The notes below the pieces were generated by a model, which was not told where the DNA came from, made no database searches, and saw nothing but the letters and a program-made list of their open reading frames with translations. From assembly GCF_005144715.1 (NCBI RefSeq), contig NZ_SWKR01000002.1, positions 868,001 to 932,000 on the forward strand: a stretch of DNA of 64,000 nucleotides. Direction: 5' to 3'. The position numbers were made by a program, and so were the translations under genes. The DNA is from Sphingomonas baiyangensis. Its GTDB lineage: Bacteria; Pseudomonadota; Alphaproteobacteria; Sphingomonadales; Sphingomonadaceae. Of this stretch, positions 44,427-53,237 are shown piece by piece. Within the stretch, counting starts at the first letter, position 1. Each line of letters starts with the position of its first letter.

Positions 44427-46027
44427 GCCGCGCGCGCGAGCGGCCCGCGGCCAAGGATCATGTCGGCGGCCTTTTCGGCGATCATTATGGCGGGCGCATT
44501 GGTGTTGCCGCCAACGATCGCCGGCATCACCGAGCAATCGACGACACGCAGCCCCGCGATCCCGTGAACGCGCAGCTCGGGATCGACGACGGGGCCGATC
44601 GAGCAGGTGCTGGTGGGATGCATCGCGGTGCCGATGATGCTGCGCACGAAGGCGTCGATCTCGGCATCGGACTGCACGTCGCTACCGGGCTGCAATTCCT
44701 GCCGCACCAGTGCGGCGGCCTCGGGCTGCGCGAACAGCTCGCGCGTGAAGCGCACGATGCGGCGGAACGTGGCACGATCGCCTTCGGTCGCAAGCAGGTT
44801 GAAGCGGATCGCGGGCTTCTCGGCAGGATCGGGTGACTTGATGAGCACGGTGCCGGTGCTTTCGGGATGCAGCAGCACGCTCGCCACCGCCAAATAGTCG
44901 CCGCGGCGCTTGCGGATGCCGGGGAACCACACCTTGGCATCCATCGCCACCGAACTGACCAGCAGTTGCAGATCGGGCCGGTCGAGCCCCTCACGCGTCC
45001 GCACGAAGCCCTGCGCGCCGATCGGCATCTGCGTGAGCGGTCCGGTGCCGGTCAGCTGCCACCGCACCGCCGCCAGCGCCATCCGGTCGAAGCGCAGTTG
45101 CTGGTCGAAGGTGAACGGCCCCGAAGCCTCGTACAGCCCGCGGATCGAAGCATGGTCCTGGAGATTATGGCCCACCGGCAGTTCGGCGACGACGTCGATG
45201 CCAAGCTCGCGCAGATGATCGGCGGGGCCGATGCCCGACAATTGCAGCAGATGCGGCGAGTTGAACGTGCCCGCCGACACGATCACCTCGCCGGCGTGGA
45301 CGCGCACCGTCTCGCTATCGCGTACATAATCGATGCCCGTCGCGCGCCCGCGCTCGATCACGATGCGCGTCGTCAGCGCCCGGTCCACCACCGTCAGGTT
45401 CGGCCGCGTCATTGCCGGACGCAGGAAACGCGCCGCGCTGCTGCCACGCCGCCCGCCATGCGTGGTGATGTCGACCGCGCTGAACCCTTCCTGTTCGCGC
45501 CCATGAAAATCGTCGAGATGCGCAAAGCCCATCCGCCCCGCCGCCGCGACGATCGCAGGGTAGATGGTCGGATGCGGATCGTTGCGGCTGACGGTGAGCG
45601 GGCCCGAGCCGCCATGATGCTCGCTCTCGCCGCGCCAGTTCGCCTCGGATTTGCGGAAATAGGGGAGAACCTCGCTCCAGCTCCAGCCGCGCGCGCCCAT
45701 CTGCGCCCATTGATCGTAATCGGCGGGGCTGCCGCGCGAATACATCATGCCGTTGATCGAGCCCGAGCCGCCGATCACCTTGCCGCGCGGCGCCGGGATG
45801 CGGCGGTCGTCGGCATGGGGTTCGGGTTCGGACAGATAGCCCCAGCCGATCTGCTGCGCCATCATCGCGCGGAACCATGCAAGCGGCATCTCGGTCAGAT
45901 GCCCCTTTTCCGACCCGCCTGCCTCGACCAGCAGCACGCGATTGGCGGGATCGGCCGAAAGCCGATCGGCAAGCACGCAGCCCGACGATCCGGCGCCGAT
46001 AATGACGTAATCGAAGTTCCGGGCCAT
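44423..46027 (-). CDS. GMC-family FAD-dependent alcohol oxidoreductase (second copy)
   Basis: This 534-residue paralog of the neighbouring GMC gene has VIIGAGSSGCVLADRL, GKVIGGSGSINGMMYSRG, the catalytic region GTAMHPTSTCSIG and GGNTNAPAIMIAEKAADMI. The two enzymes share overall layout but differ in the loop near GGS..INGL/MM, so they may treat different enantiomers or substrates. It overlaps the hydrolase stop by one base (TGATG) on one side and the other GMC start on the other. Confidence 0.9.
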   Translation of the reverse strand: MARNFDYVIIGAGSSGCVLADRLSADPANRVLLVEAGGSEKGHLTEMPLAWFRAMMAQQIGWGYLSEPEPHADDRRIPAPRGKVIGGSGSINGMMYSRGSPADYDQWAQMGARGWSWSEVLPYFRKSEANWRGESEHHGGSGPLTVSRNDPHPTIYPAIVAAAGRMGFAHLDDFHGREQEGFSAVDITTHGGRRGSSAARFLRPAMTRPNLTVVDRALTTRIVIERGRATGIDYVRDSETVRVHAGEVIVSAGTFNSPHLLQLSGIGPADHLRELGIDVVAELPVGHNLQDHASIRGLYEASGPFTFDQQLRFDRMALAAVRWQLTGTGPLTQMPIGAQGFVRTREGLDRPDLQLLVSSVAMDAKVWFPGIRKRRGDYLAVASVLLHPESTGTVLIKSPDPAEKPAIRFNLLATEGDRATFRRIVRFTRELFAQPEAAALVRQELQPGSDVQSDAEIDAFVRSIIGTAMHPTSTCSIGPVVDPELRVHGIAGLRVVDCSVMPAIVGGNTNAPAIMIAEKAADMILGRGPLARAA

Positions 46028-47697
46028 CACGCGTCTTTCGGGATCACCGGCACCAGCAGATGCGAGTCGTACCGCCCGCCGGTGCGCAGCACATGGATGC
46101 CACGATTGCGCGTGTCCTCGTGCCGCATCATCGAGGGGCCGGGCTGCGGAATTTCGGTATAGATATCCTCGCCCTGCACCAGCACGCGCAGCCCCTCGCC
46201 CGCGCGGAACAGCGTGCTCGACGGCCAGATCTCGATCTCGAGCGGCACCGCCACGCCGGGTTCGAGCGGCTCCTCGTGCGTGTGCGGATGCACCGGCTGC
46301 CACGGCGTCGACTTTTCCGCGTCGAGCGCGCGGTGGCTGGCGCGCAACCAGCCGAGCGCGACCGGCCCCTCCTCGCTGGTGGCGTAGAAGGTAAAGGGCA
46401 CGATATTGCCTTGGCCATCCAGCTTCTGCAGCGCGACGAAGATATCCATGTCGTCATGCTCGGGCGTCTCGACCCACAGGCGCAGCTTTGCATGGCCCGT
46501 CAGCTCGGTATCTTCGTCGAACCGGATGTCGAAATGCGCCGACCCGCCAGCCTCGCTGTCGTAGCGGGCTTCGCTCTCGTCGGGCACCGGCTCGCGCGAC
46601 AGCGAATGGCTGGCGGCGTCGAGATGGAGCGGCATATATTCGGTGCGCGCCAGCGGCCATTCCTGCTCGTCGCGCCACGTCCCCACGCCGCTGCGCTCGC
46701 GCACCTCGATGCGTACCGGCGGCCAGTCCAGCTTGCCCTCGCCACGCAGATTCGTGTCGAAGAATGCGCGCAGCAATTCGACATTGGCAGGGTCGTAATA
46801 ATGCGCCCATTTCTTCTGGCCATGCACCAGCAGATATTTGTGCGGCGACGATGCCGCCTTGTACGCCTCTAGCGTCCCGCGCGTGTGGAACCCCTGGTCG
46901 GACCAGCTGGCGACGAAGAAGGCGGGACATTCGGTGCCCGCCAGATCGACGTCCTTGCTGCGCCAATATTCGTCGATCAGCGGATGCGCGAGCATGTTCG
47001 CCATCGTGTCCTCGGTGCGCGTCGTCGACCAGCGCAGCCCCATCGTCGCCTTGGGCACGAAGCCGGTGTCGCGGATGCCGCCATGATAGCCGAATTCGCG
47101 ATACCAGTCCGAAAAGGCTTCCCACGGGTTGATCGCGGCGAGATGCGGCGGCTTGAGCGGCGCGACCTGATATTGCGAGGCAGCGAGATAGGAGACACCG
47201 CTCATCCCCACGCGGCCATTGCACCATGGCTGCTCGGCGCACCATTCGATCAGGTCGTAGGTATCCTCGGCCTCCTGCGGGCCGCCATGGTTCATCTCGC
47301 CCTGGGAATACCAGCTGCCGCGCGGATCGGGATAGACGACGGCATAGCCATGCGCGCACCAATAGGCAGGATCGGGCGCCTCGAACGCGGTATGTTTCGA
47401 GATCCAGCCCGGCTCGATGCCTGCCGACGGCCAGAGATTGTCGGCCAGATTGTGTTTGCCATAGGGCGACCAGCCGATGATCGCCGGCACCGTCGCGCCT
47501 TCGGGAAGGTCGGCGGGCAGATACATATCGACCAGCATCTCCACGCCGTCGCGCAGGCGCACGGGAATGTCGCGCTCGAAGCGAAGGCCATCCTCGACGC
47601 GGACGATGCGCCCGACGCCGGGATGCGGCTGCGCCTTGAACACCGCTTGCGCGGGGTCGGCGCCCTCGCGCATGATCGGCTGGAACCGCTCGGTCAT
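46027..47697 (-). CDS. CocE/NonD family serine hydrolase
   Basis: This 556-residue enzyme is of the X-Pro dipeptidyl-peptidase (S15) / cocaine-esterase type. The nucleophile is in GVSYLAASQ after GRVGM, the acid in ASWSDQGFH, and the histidine probably in KKWAHYYDP. A C-terminal jelly-roll domain covers about residues 330-550. Such enzymes hydrolyse aromatic esters or amides. It is embedded in the coupled run, so it likely opens an ester of the pathway substrate. ATG 47697 overlaps the MFS stop (ATGA). Confidence 0.88.
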   Translation of the reverse strand: MTERFQPIMREGADPAQAVFKAQPHPGVGRIVRVEDGLRFERDIPVRLRDGVEMLVDMYLPADLPEGATVPAIIGWSPYGKHNLADNLWPSAGIEPGWISKHTAFEAPDPAYWCAHGYAVVYPDPRGSWYSQGEMNHGGPQEAEDTYDLIEWCAEQPWCNGRVGMSGVSYLAASQYQVAPLKPPHLAAINPWEAFSDWYREFGYHGGIRDTGFVPKATMGLRWSTTRTEDTMANMLAHPLIDEYWRSKDVDLAGTECPAFFVASWSDQGFHTRGTLEAYKAASSPHKYLLVHGQKKWAHYYDPANVELLRAFFDTNLRGEGKLDWPPVRIEVRERSGVGTWRDEQEWPLARTEYMPLHLDAASHSLSREPVPDESEARYDSEAGGSAHFDIRFDEDTELTGHAKLRLWVETPEHDDMDIFVALQKLDGQGNIVPFTFYATSEEGPVALGWLRASHRALDAEKSTPWQPVHPHTHEEPLEPGVAVPLEIEIWPSSTLFRAGEGLRVLVQGEDIYTEIPQPGPSMMRHEDTRNRGIHVLRTGGRYDSHLLVPVIPKDA

Positions 47698-49019
47698 CGA
47701 ACCTCCGGTGCTTGGTACAGATCGCCGCGCAGTGTGCGCGCCGCGATCAGATAGTGGATCGCCGACCACAGGAACGCGAGCGTCACGCTGGCCAGCGCAT
47801 AGCGGATACCCGTGGCCGAAGCCTCGGCACCGCCGACGCTCGCGGCGATACGATCGCTGGCGAAGCCCAGCCATGTCGGCCCCAGCCCCGACCCCACGAG
47901 CCCGCAGCACATCGCGATGATCGCCACCGCGGTCGCGCGCATCCGCGGGCCGACGAGGTTCTGCGCGGTGGCATAGGTCGGCGTGTAGAACAGGAACAGC
48001 AGCATCCCGCCCAACAGCAGCGCGCCGATAGACACCGGCAGCGAGGTGGCGAGGAAGCCCACACTATAGGCGATCGCCGCGCCCGTTACGCCGATCGCCG
48101 GCATCCACAGGCTCCAGCGCTTGTCGCGCTTCGCCGCCCAGTCCGATCCGAAGCCGCCGATCAGCGTGCCGAGGCTCAGCGCCACGAACACCGAAGCTCC
48201 TTGGATCAGCCCCGCATCGGTGAGGCTGAGCGCATAGGCGCGGACGAAAAAGACCATCTGGAACTGGCCGATCGCCACCAAGCCAAACGTTGCTAGCGTC
48301 GCACCGGCAAGCGCGTGGATATAGGTCCGCTTGGCGAACACCGTCCGCAGCACCGTGCCGAAGCTCTCGGCCGGGCGGCGCTCGGGCGGGGCGCCCTCGG
48401 CCAGCCCGCGCGGCGGCTCGCGCAGCAGAATGAGCAGCAGCGCCGCCACGACGATGCCCGGCGCGCCCATCGCGTAGAAGGCGACGCGCCAGCCCCATTC
48501 GTCGGCGATCCAGCCGCCCGCGATCGCACCGATCGCGTTGCCGATCGGCGACCCCAGCATGATGACCGACAGCGCCGAGGCGCGCTGGCTGGCGGGATAG
48601 TGATCGCCGACGAGCGAGGATGTCGGCGACATGAACCCCGCCTCGCCCACGCCCACCGTCATGCGCAGCAGGAACAGCTGGAGGAAGCCCGTCGCCAGGC
48701 CGCACAGCAACGTCGCCACCGAAAACACGGTGATCGAGATCGCGAGGATCCACAGGCGCGAATGACGTTCGGCAAGCCGGCCGATCGGCACGCCCATCGT
48801 TGCATAGAGCAGCGCGAAGCTGAGCCCCTGCAACAATCCGAGCTGGAAGTCCGAGAAACCCAGATCGAGCTTGAGCGGCTGTGCCACAGCGGAGAGCACC
48901 GCGCGATCCATGAAGGTAAGCGTGCATACCGCCAGCAGCAGCGCGAGGAAACGCGCGCGATAGCGCCGGCTCAGCAGCCGCTCGGCGGCGTCGCGATGAT
49001 CGGCGGCCAGGCTCGCCAC
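47694..49019 (-). CDS. MFS transporter, spinster-like
   Basis: This protein has about twelve membrane helices with the MFS loop GVPIGRLAERHSR after helix 2 and LTFMDRAVLSAVAQPLKLDL in the first helix. These are typical of the spinster-type MFS proteins common in sphingomonads. The start is probably the GTG at 49019, four bases after the DUF3237 stop, giving 441 residues. The longer in-frame reading lies inside DUF3237. It may import or export an intermediate of the pathway. Confidence 0.82.
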   Translation of the reverse strand: MASLAADHRDAAERLLSRRYRARFLALLLAVCTLTFMDRAVLSAVAQPLKLDLGFSDFQLGLLQGLSFALLYATMGVPIGRLAERHSRLWILAISITVFSVATLLCGLATGFLQLFLLRMTVGVGEAGFMSPTSSLVGDHYPASQRASALSVIMLGSPIGNAIGAIAGGWIADEWGWRVAFYAMGAPGIVVAALLLILLREPPRGLAEGAPPERRPAESFGTVLRTVFAKRTYIHALAGATLATFGLVAIGQFQMVFFVRAYALSLTDAGLIQGASVFVALSLGTLIGGFGSDWAAKRDKRWSLWMPAIGVTGAAIAYSVGFLATSLPVSIGALLLGGMLLFLFYTPTYATAQNLVGPRMRATAVAIIAMCCGLVGSGLGPTWLGFASDRIAASVGGAEASATGIRYALASVTLAFLWSAIHYLIAARTLRGDLYQAPEVR

Positions 49020-49023
49020 GGCT

Positions 49024-49503
49024 TCAGAGCACCTGGAAATAATGGATGCGGTTGGCGCCGGGTATCTTCTCGGCGACGCCGACGAACACGTGGCGGTTGA
49101 GCCACTCGTGCGGCCCCGCCGGCGCATCGAAGCGCGGCGATGCGCGCATGTAATATTCGTCGGGGCCCACTTCCTCGTTGCGGCGCTGGCGCTCCATCAC
49201 TTCGGGCGAGGCCCAGCGGTAGCCGCGATTGTGGATCATGATGTGCGCGCCATCGTCGAGGCGAAGCAGATATTTGGCGTCGAAATCGAGCACGCCATCG
49301 GCGCGTACCAGCGGAAAGTCGCCGCCGCTCATCGGCACGACGATGCCGTTGATACGGCCCTCGACGGTGCCGCTCGCGGCATAGACCGCCGCGCGCGTCT
49401 GGCCGATGCCCGATGGCTCGATATAGGTCGCCTTGGTCAGCTCGATCGCGATCGTGAAGGCGTATTCCATCTTGGGGAAGAAGGGATGGGGCGCATCGGC
49501 CAA
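49024..49503 (-). CDS. DUF3237 domain protein
   Basis: This 159-residue protein covers a single DUF3237 domain, seen in SGGDFPLVRADGVLDFDAKYLL, then HIMIHNRGYRW and the C-terminal HEWLNRHVFVGVAEKIPG. It is a paralog of the gene at 56309-56809. I recall, without being able to check, that the SYK-6 decarboxylases of the phenylcoumaran pathway (PhcF/PhcG) carry this domain. It is the first gene of the long minus-strand run and directly follows a terminator. Confidence 0.85.
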   Translation of the reverse strand: MADAPHPFFPKMEYAFTIAIELTKATYIEPSGIGQTRAAVYAASGTVEGRINGIVVPMSGGDFPLVRADGVLDFDAKYLLRLDDGAHIMIHNRGYRWASPEVMERQRRNEEVGPDEYYMRASPRFDAPAGPHEWLNRHVFVGVAEKIPGANRIHYFQVL

Positions 49504-49518
49504 GGGTCGTCTCCCGCG

Positions 49519-49557
49519 AAAACAGGTGCGGCGACGCTCCCCGGGGAACGCCGCCGC
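49519..49557 (-). terminator. Terminator of the TonB-dependent receptor gene
   Basis: Read on the minus strand, GCGGCGGCGTTCCCC pairs with GGGGAGCGTCGCCGC (two mismatches). It is followed by ACCTGTTTTCGC, which contains a short T run. It starts 12 bases after the receptor stop and sits just before the DUF3237 gene, whose promoter must lie in the same 65-base gap. Confidence 0.6.
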
Positions 49558-49568
49558 AAGGTGGAGGC

Positions 49569-52517
49569 TCAGAAGGTCAGGCGGACGCCCGCACGATAGG
49601 AACGGCCGAGCACGTCGTAGAGCACGGGGTTGGTCGGCCCGAAGCTCGACGGCAGGTTGTTCGGCGGATCCCTGTCGAACAGGTTGTTGACGACGCCGAA
49701 GAACTCGAACTGGTCGTTGGCGCGGATCTGGAAGTTGAGGTTCACATAGGTGACGGCTTCGACGCTATTGTCGTTGATCGAGTTGGGCAGCGCCGGGCTG
49801 TAGCCGTCCTCGTCGGGACCGATGTTGGTCACCTGGTAACGGCCCGCCGAGATGTGGCGCAGCTGCACCTGCGCGCCGAACGCCGGGCTCTGATAGGTGA
49901 TGAAGCCGTTGATCGTATAGTCGGGCAGACCCGAGGGCTGCGACACGCCCGACCCGTTCTGCCCCGCACGATCGATCGCCACGCCGGCGGTATCGACGGT
50001 GATGAGATCCTTCACGAACGTGCCGAGTGCGCGGAAGCCGATCGACTGGCCGTCACCCAGCGGCAGATTATAGTCCACCTCGGCATCCCAGCCGCGCGTG
50101 ATGAGCGTGTTGAGGTTGAGGTTGGGGTTGATGATCTGCGTGAGGATGCCGTTGGCGTCGCGCGTGACGAAACCGCACAGCTCGGTCACGCCGCTCTGGC
50201 AGCGCGAGACGATCACCTGCGCGCCGAGCTGGCTGATCGCGCCGTCGAGCGAGATGTCGAACCAGTCGAGCGAGGCACGCAGCGTGCCCGCGCTGCCGAA
50301 GCGACCCGTAAACACGGCGCCGGCGGTGTAGGTATCGGCGACCTCGGGCGTGAGGTTGACGTTGCCCTGCAACAGCGTCGGCACCAGGTTGCGCGCACCG
50401 CCGTTGGCCGGATCATCGACCGTCTGGAACGAGGCGATCGGCGCGTTGTACAGCTCGAACAGGTTCGGCGCGCGAATGTCGCGCGAGCGCGTGCCGCGCA
50501 CGCGCAGGAACTCGAACGGCTGCCAGTCGAGCCCGACCTTCCACGTCTCCACCTGCCCGCTGAAGCTGTAATCGGTCACGCGCGCCGCAGCGTTCAGGTC
50601 GAGGCTGCGCAGCAACGTCATGTCGCGTGCAAGCGGCAGCGCAACTTCGACGAAGCCTTCCTTCACGTTCAGGCTCTGGTCGTTGCCGATGATGCCGCCA
50701 CCCGGGCTGGTGAAGAAATCATTGGCGGCGGAAATGGCGTCGATCACCGTCGAGATCTTGTCCTCGCGATACTCGCCGCCCACCGCGAAGCTCAGCGGCC
50801 CCGCCCAAAGTTCGATGAGATCGCCGCGCAGCGTAACTGCCGCGACATGCTGTTCGAGCACGGTATCCTGCGTGGCGGTGCCGGTGACATAATCGATCGC
50901 CGAAGCCGAAGGCGCGCCCTGGCCAAACGGGTTGATCGGAACGCAGCCCGCGGCGGCAGGGCTGAACCCCGCGCCCGGCAGCGTTGCGCGACACACGATC
51001 TGACCCGTCGTCGGGTCGCGCACCGCGTCGACCGCAAAGCGCATGCGGCTGTTGATCGTCGTGTTCTCGCCGCGCTGCTGATAATCGGTGCGGCCGTACT
51101 GGTAATAGGCGTCGAGCTTGAGCGCGCTGGTGACGTCATATTCGAAGCCGCCGACCACGCGGAACGTCTCGCGCACCACGTTGCCGCGCTGCGGGCCGAT
51201 ATCGTTCCAGATGCGGCCGAACGGCAGCGTCTGGACATTCGCCGCGACCATCCGGGCTACGACATCGGCGGGAAGGAAGGGGTTGTCGCGGCGGATCTGA
51301 TAAGCGCCAGCGGGCGAGATGTCGCGGCGCGCCGAGCCGAGGACCGATCCCTCAACACGACCATAGGAGCCCTGAACGAACAGCCGCAGCCCGTCGTTGA
51401 CCTCGAAATCGAGATTGCTGAACAGGTTGATGCGCTCGGCGGGAGCCGCGATCGGGAAGAACTGGTAGAACGCGTTCTGATTATCGGGACCGCCACCGCT
51501 CTGGAACAGGCCGGCGCCACCATAGACGCCGAAATCATGCTGGAACGTGCCGCCACCCGGCAGGAACGACGTGCCGCGCAGCGGGCCGTTGATGACAAGG
51601 CCGTTGAAGGACGCCGTCGAGGTACGCGTGTTCGGCAGGATGATCGTGGCCGGTTGCCCCGCAATCACGCGCTCGGTCGTGCTGCCGGGGCGGAAGGGGT
51701 TGCTGACGGTGTTGAAGCTCTCCGCGCACCACTCGCGCGTGTAGCAGTCGCCGGTGCCCTGATTGTCGACATATTCGGCGCCGATCACGAAGCGAGCGCG
51801 CCCGTCGGCGAAGCGCGTGCCGAACGCGAGCGAGCCGAGGAACTCCTGCGCGTCGCCACGCTCGGTAATGCCGTACTGCGCCGTCGCGCGCAGGCCTTGC
51901 AGATCGCGGTTGATGATGAGGTTGGTCACGCCGGCGACGGCGTCCGAACCATAGGCCGCCGAGGCGCCGCCGGTCACGACTTCGACGCGCTGGAGCAGCG
52001 AGGCGGGCACGAGGTTGAGGTCGACCATGTTGGCGGGCGTGAACGAACTGCCCGCGACCGTCGACGCGACGACGCGGCGCCCGTCGATCAGCACCAGCGT
52101 GCGGTTGCCGCCAAGGCCACGCAGATCGGCGGTGGCGGCACCCAGGTTCGACACGAAGATCGCGCTGGTGGTGGGCGAGCTTTGCGCGCGGAATGCCGGG
52201 ATTTCGGCGAGCACCTGCGCGACGTTCGCCACGCCCTGCCGCTCGAGCTGCTCGCTGCCGAGCACCGTCACCGGCGTCGGCGTGTTGAAGCCCGAGCGTG
52301 CGATGCGCGAGCCCGTTACGATGATCTCGCCCGGCTGCTCGTCGGCAACGGGCGTCTCGGCCTGCGGCTGCGTCTCGGTCGTGCCCGGCGCTTCCTGCGA
52401 GGGCGAGGCTTCCTGCGCGGCAGCGTAGGAAAGCGGCAGCATCGTCAGCGACAGCGCCGCGAGGCTTGAGCCGATGCGCAAACGGCGGGCGGTAACGATG
52501 CGCGTGGAATGAGCCAT
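49569..52517 (-). CDS. TonB-dependent outer-membrane receptor
   Basis: This 982-residue receptor has a signal peptide (cleavage near residue 34, SYAAAQ), an acidic linker, and a TonB-contact-like GEIIVTGSRI. The plug domain (about 65-180) has GLGGNRTLVLIDGRR and TGGASAAYGSDAVAGVTNLI, and a long beta barrel ends in SYRAGVRLTF. It belongs to the sphingomonad receptor group with plug motif NLGAATADLRGLGG. Given the neighbours it probably takes up a bulky aromatic. AGGCAGGA precedes the ATG. Two MarR-type operators lie about 45-75 bases upstream. Confidence 0.93.
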   Translation of the reverse strand: MAHSTRIVTARRLRIGSSLAALSLTMLPLSYAAAQEASPSQEAPGTTETQPQAETPVADEQPGEIIVTGSRIARSGFNTPTPVTVLGSEQLERQGVANVAQVLAEIPAFRAQSSPTTSAIFVSNLGAATADLRGLGGNRTLVLIDGRRVVASTVAGSSFTPANMVDLNLVPASLLQRVEVVTGGASAAYGSDAVAGVTNLIINRDLQGLRATAQYGITERGDAQEFLGSLAFGTRFADGRARFVIGAEYVDNQGTGDCYTREWCAESFNTVSNPFRPGSTTERVIAGQPATIILPNTRTSTASFNGLVINGPLRGTSFLPGGGTFQHDFGVYGGAGLFQSGGGPDNQNAFYQFFPIAAPAERINLFSNLDFEVNDGLRLFVQGSYGRVEGSVLGSARRDISPAGAYQIRRDNPFLPADVVARMVAANVQTLPFGRIWNDIGPQRGNVVRETFRVVGGFEYDVTSALKLDAYYQYGRTDYQQRGENTTINSRMRFAVDAVRDPTTGQIVCRATLPGAGFSPAAAGCVPINPFGQGAPSASAIDYVTGTATQDTVLEQHVAAVTLRGDLIELWAGPLSFAVGGEYREDKISTVIDAISAANDFFTSPGGGIIGNDQSLNVKEGFVEVALPLARDMTLLRSLDLNAAARVTDYSFSGQVETWKVGLDWQPFEFLRVRGTRSRDIRAPNLFELYNAPIASFQTVDDPANGGARNLVPTLLQGNVNLTPEVADTYTAGAVFTGRFGSAGTLRASLDWFDISLDGAISQLGAQVIVSRCQSGVTELCGFVTRDANGILTQIINPNLNLNTLITRGWDAEVDYNLPLGDGQSIGFRALGTFVKDLITVDTAGVAIDRAGQNGSGVSQPSGLPDYTINGFITYQSPAFGAQVQLRHISAGRYQVTNIGPDEDGYSPALPNSINDNSVEAVTYVNLNFQIRANDQFEFFGVVNNLFDRDPPNNLPSSFGPTNPVLYDVLGRSYRAGVRLTF

Positions 52518-52561
52518 GATTCCTGCCTCTCCTGGTTTGACACCCGTGGTCCGGGTTTTCA

Positions 52562-52593
52562 TTGATTGTTCAACCAGTCGTTGATTACTCAAC
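52562..52593. promoter_or_regulatory. Two GTTGA-N4-TCAAC-type operators between the receptor and the MarR gene
   Basis: A perfect site, GTTGATTACTCAAC (52580-52593), and a slightly weaker one, TTGATTGTTCAA (52562-52573), have centres 19 bases apart. They stand in the 141-base gap between the divergent TonB-receptor and MarR genes. The same 14-base pattern occurs at 54855 and 58781 before two symporter genes. A MarR dimer binding here would control both directions. Confidence 0.6.
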
Positions 52594-52658
52594 AGAAACC
52601 CTGCTGCCAAGAGCAAATCGTCGTGGCATAGCTGGAACGATAAGAAACGGGGGACGGG

Positions 52659-53237
52659 ATGGAGACGGAGGAAGGCCCGGTAAGCGACCGGATGCGCAGG
52701 CTTTGGGAAAGCTATGGCATGCTGCACCTGCCCTACCGAATGATGATGGTGACAAAGATGCTCGATCGTGTCACCTCGGCAGCGATCCAGCGCGAAGCCT
52801 CGCTCTCGCTGGCGCAGTGGCGCGTGATCGCCAACCTTGCGCGACTCGGCCATTCGACCGTCAACGCGCTCGCCGAACATGCGCATGTCGATCGCGCCGA
52901 AGTCAGCCGATCGGTAGGCGCACTCGAGGCGCTGGGCTTGATCCAGCGCGACGCGCATCCGGCGAGTCGCGTTAAGAAGCAGCTGTCGCTCACCCCCGCC
53001 GGCGTGGCGATGGCCAAGCAGATCGGCCGCGATCGCCGGCGATTCTACGAATATCTGCTCGCCAATTTCGACGCCGACGAGCAGCGCGTGTTCGACCGGC
53101 TGTTGCTGCGCCTAGCGCAGCGGATCGAGGCCTATGAGCCGCCCGGCGAGGCCGGCGAACCTAATGTGCCGCGCGCTGTCGGGCCGGCAACGCGGGCGAA
53201 CTCTCGGCGCGCACGAGTCGATCGACCAGCCGGCTGA
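52659..53237 (+). CDS. MarR-family regulator of the receptor region
   Basis: This is a 192-residue winged-helix regulator. The HTH is VNALAEHAHVDRAEVSRSVGALEALG, and the wing region AHPASRVKKQLSLTPAG is well formed. It shares VDRAEVSR and overall layout with the MarR protein at 56826-57356. It faces the TonB receptor across the paired operators, so autoregulation plus receptor control is likely. The last 77 bases overlap the convergent Rieske gene. Its C-terminal 40 residues are basic, Pro-rich and not part of the fold. Confidence 0.87.
   Translation: METEEGPVSDRMRRLWESYGMLHLPYRMMMVTKMLDRVTSAAIQREASLSLAQWRVIANLARLGHSTVNALAEHAHVDRAEVSRSVGALEALGLIQRDAHPASRVKKQLSLTPAGVAMAKQIGRDRRRFYEYLLANFDADEQRVFDRLLLRLAQRIEAYEPPGEAGEPNVPRAVGPATRANSRRARVDRPAG

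Noticed and set aside
49854-52469. 871-residue open frame on the plus strand opposite the TonB receptor
   Set aside because: Its composition is Arg/Asp/Ala-rich shadow sequence with no family motif, while the opposite strand encodes a complete TonB-dependent receptor.
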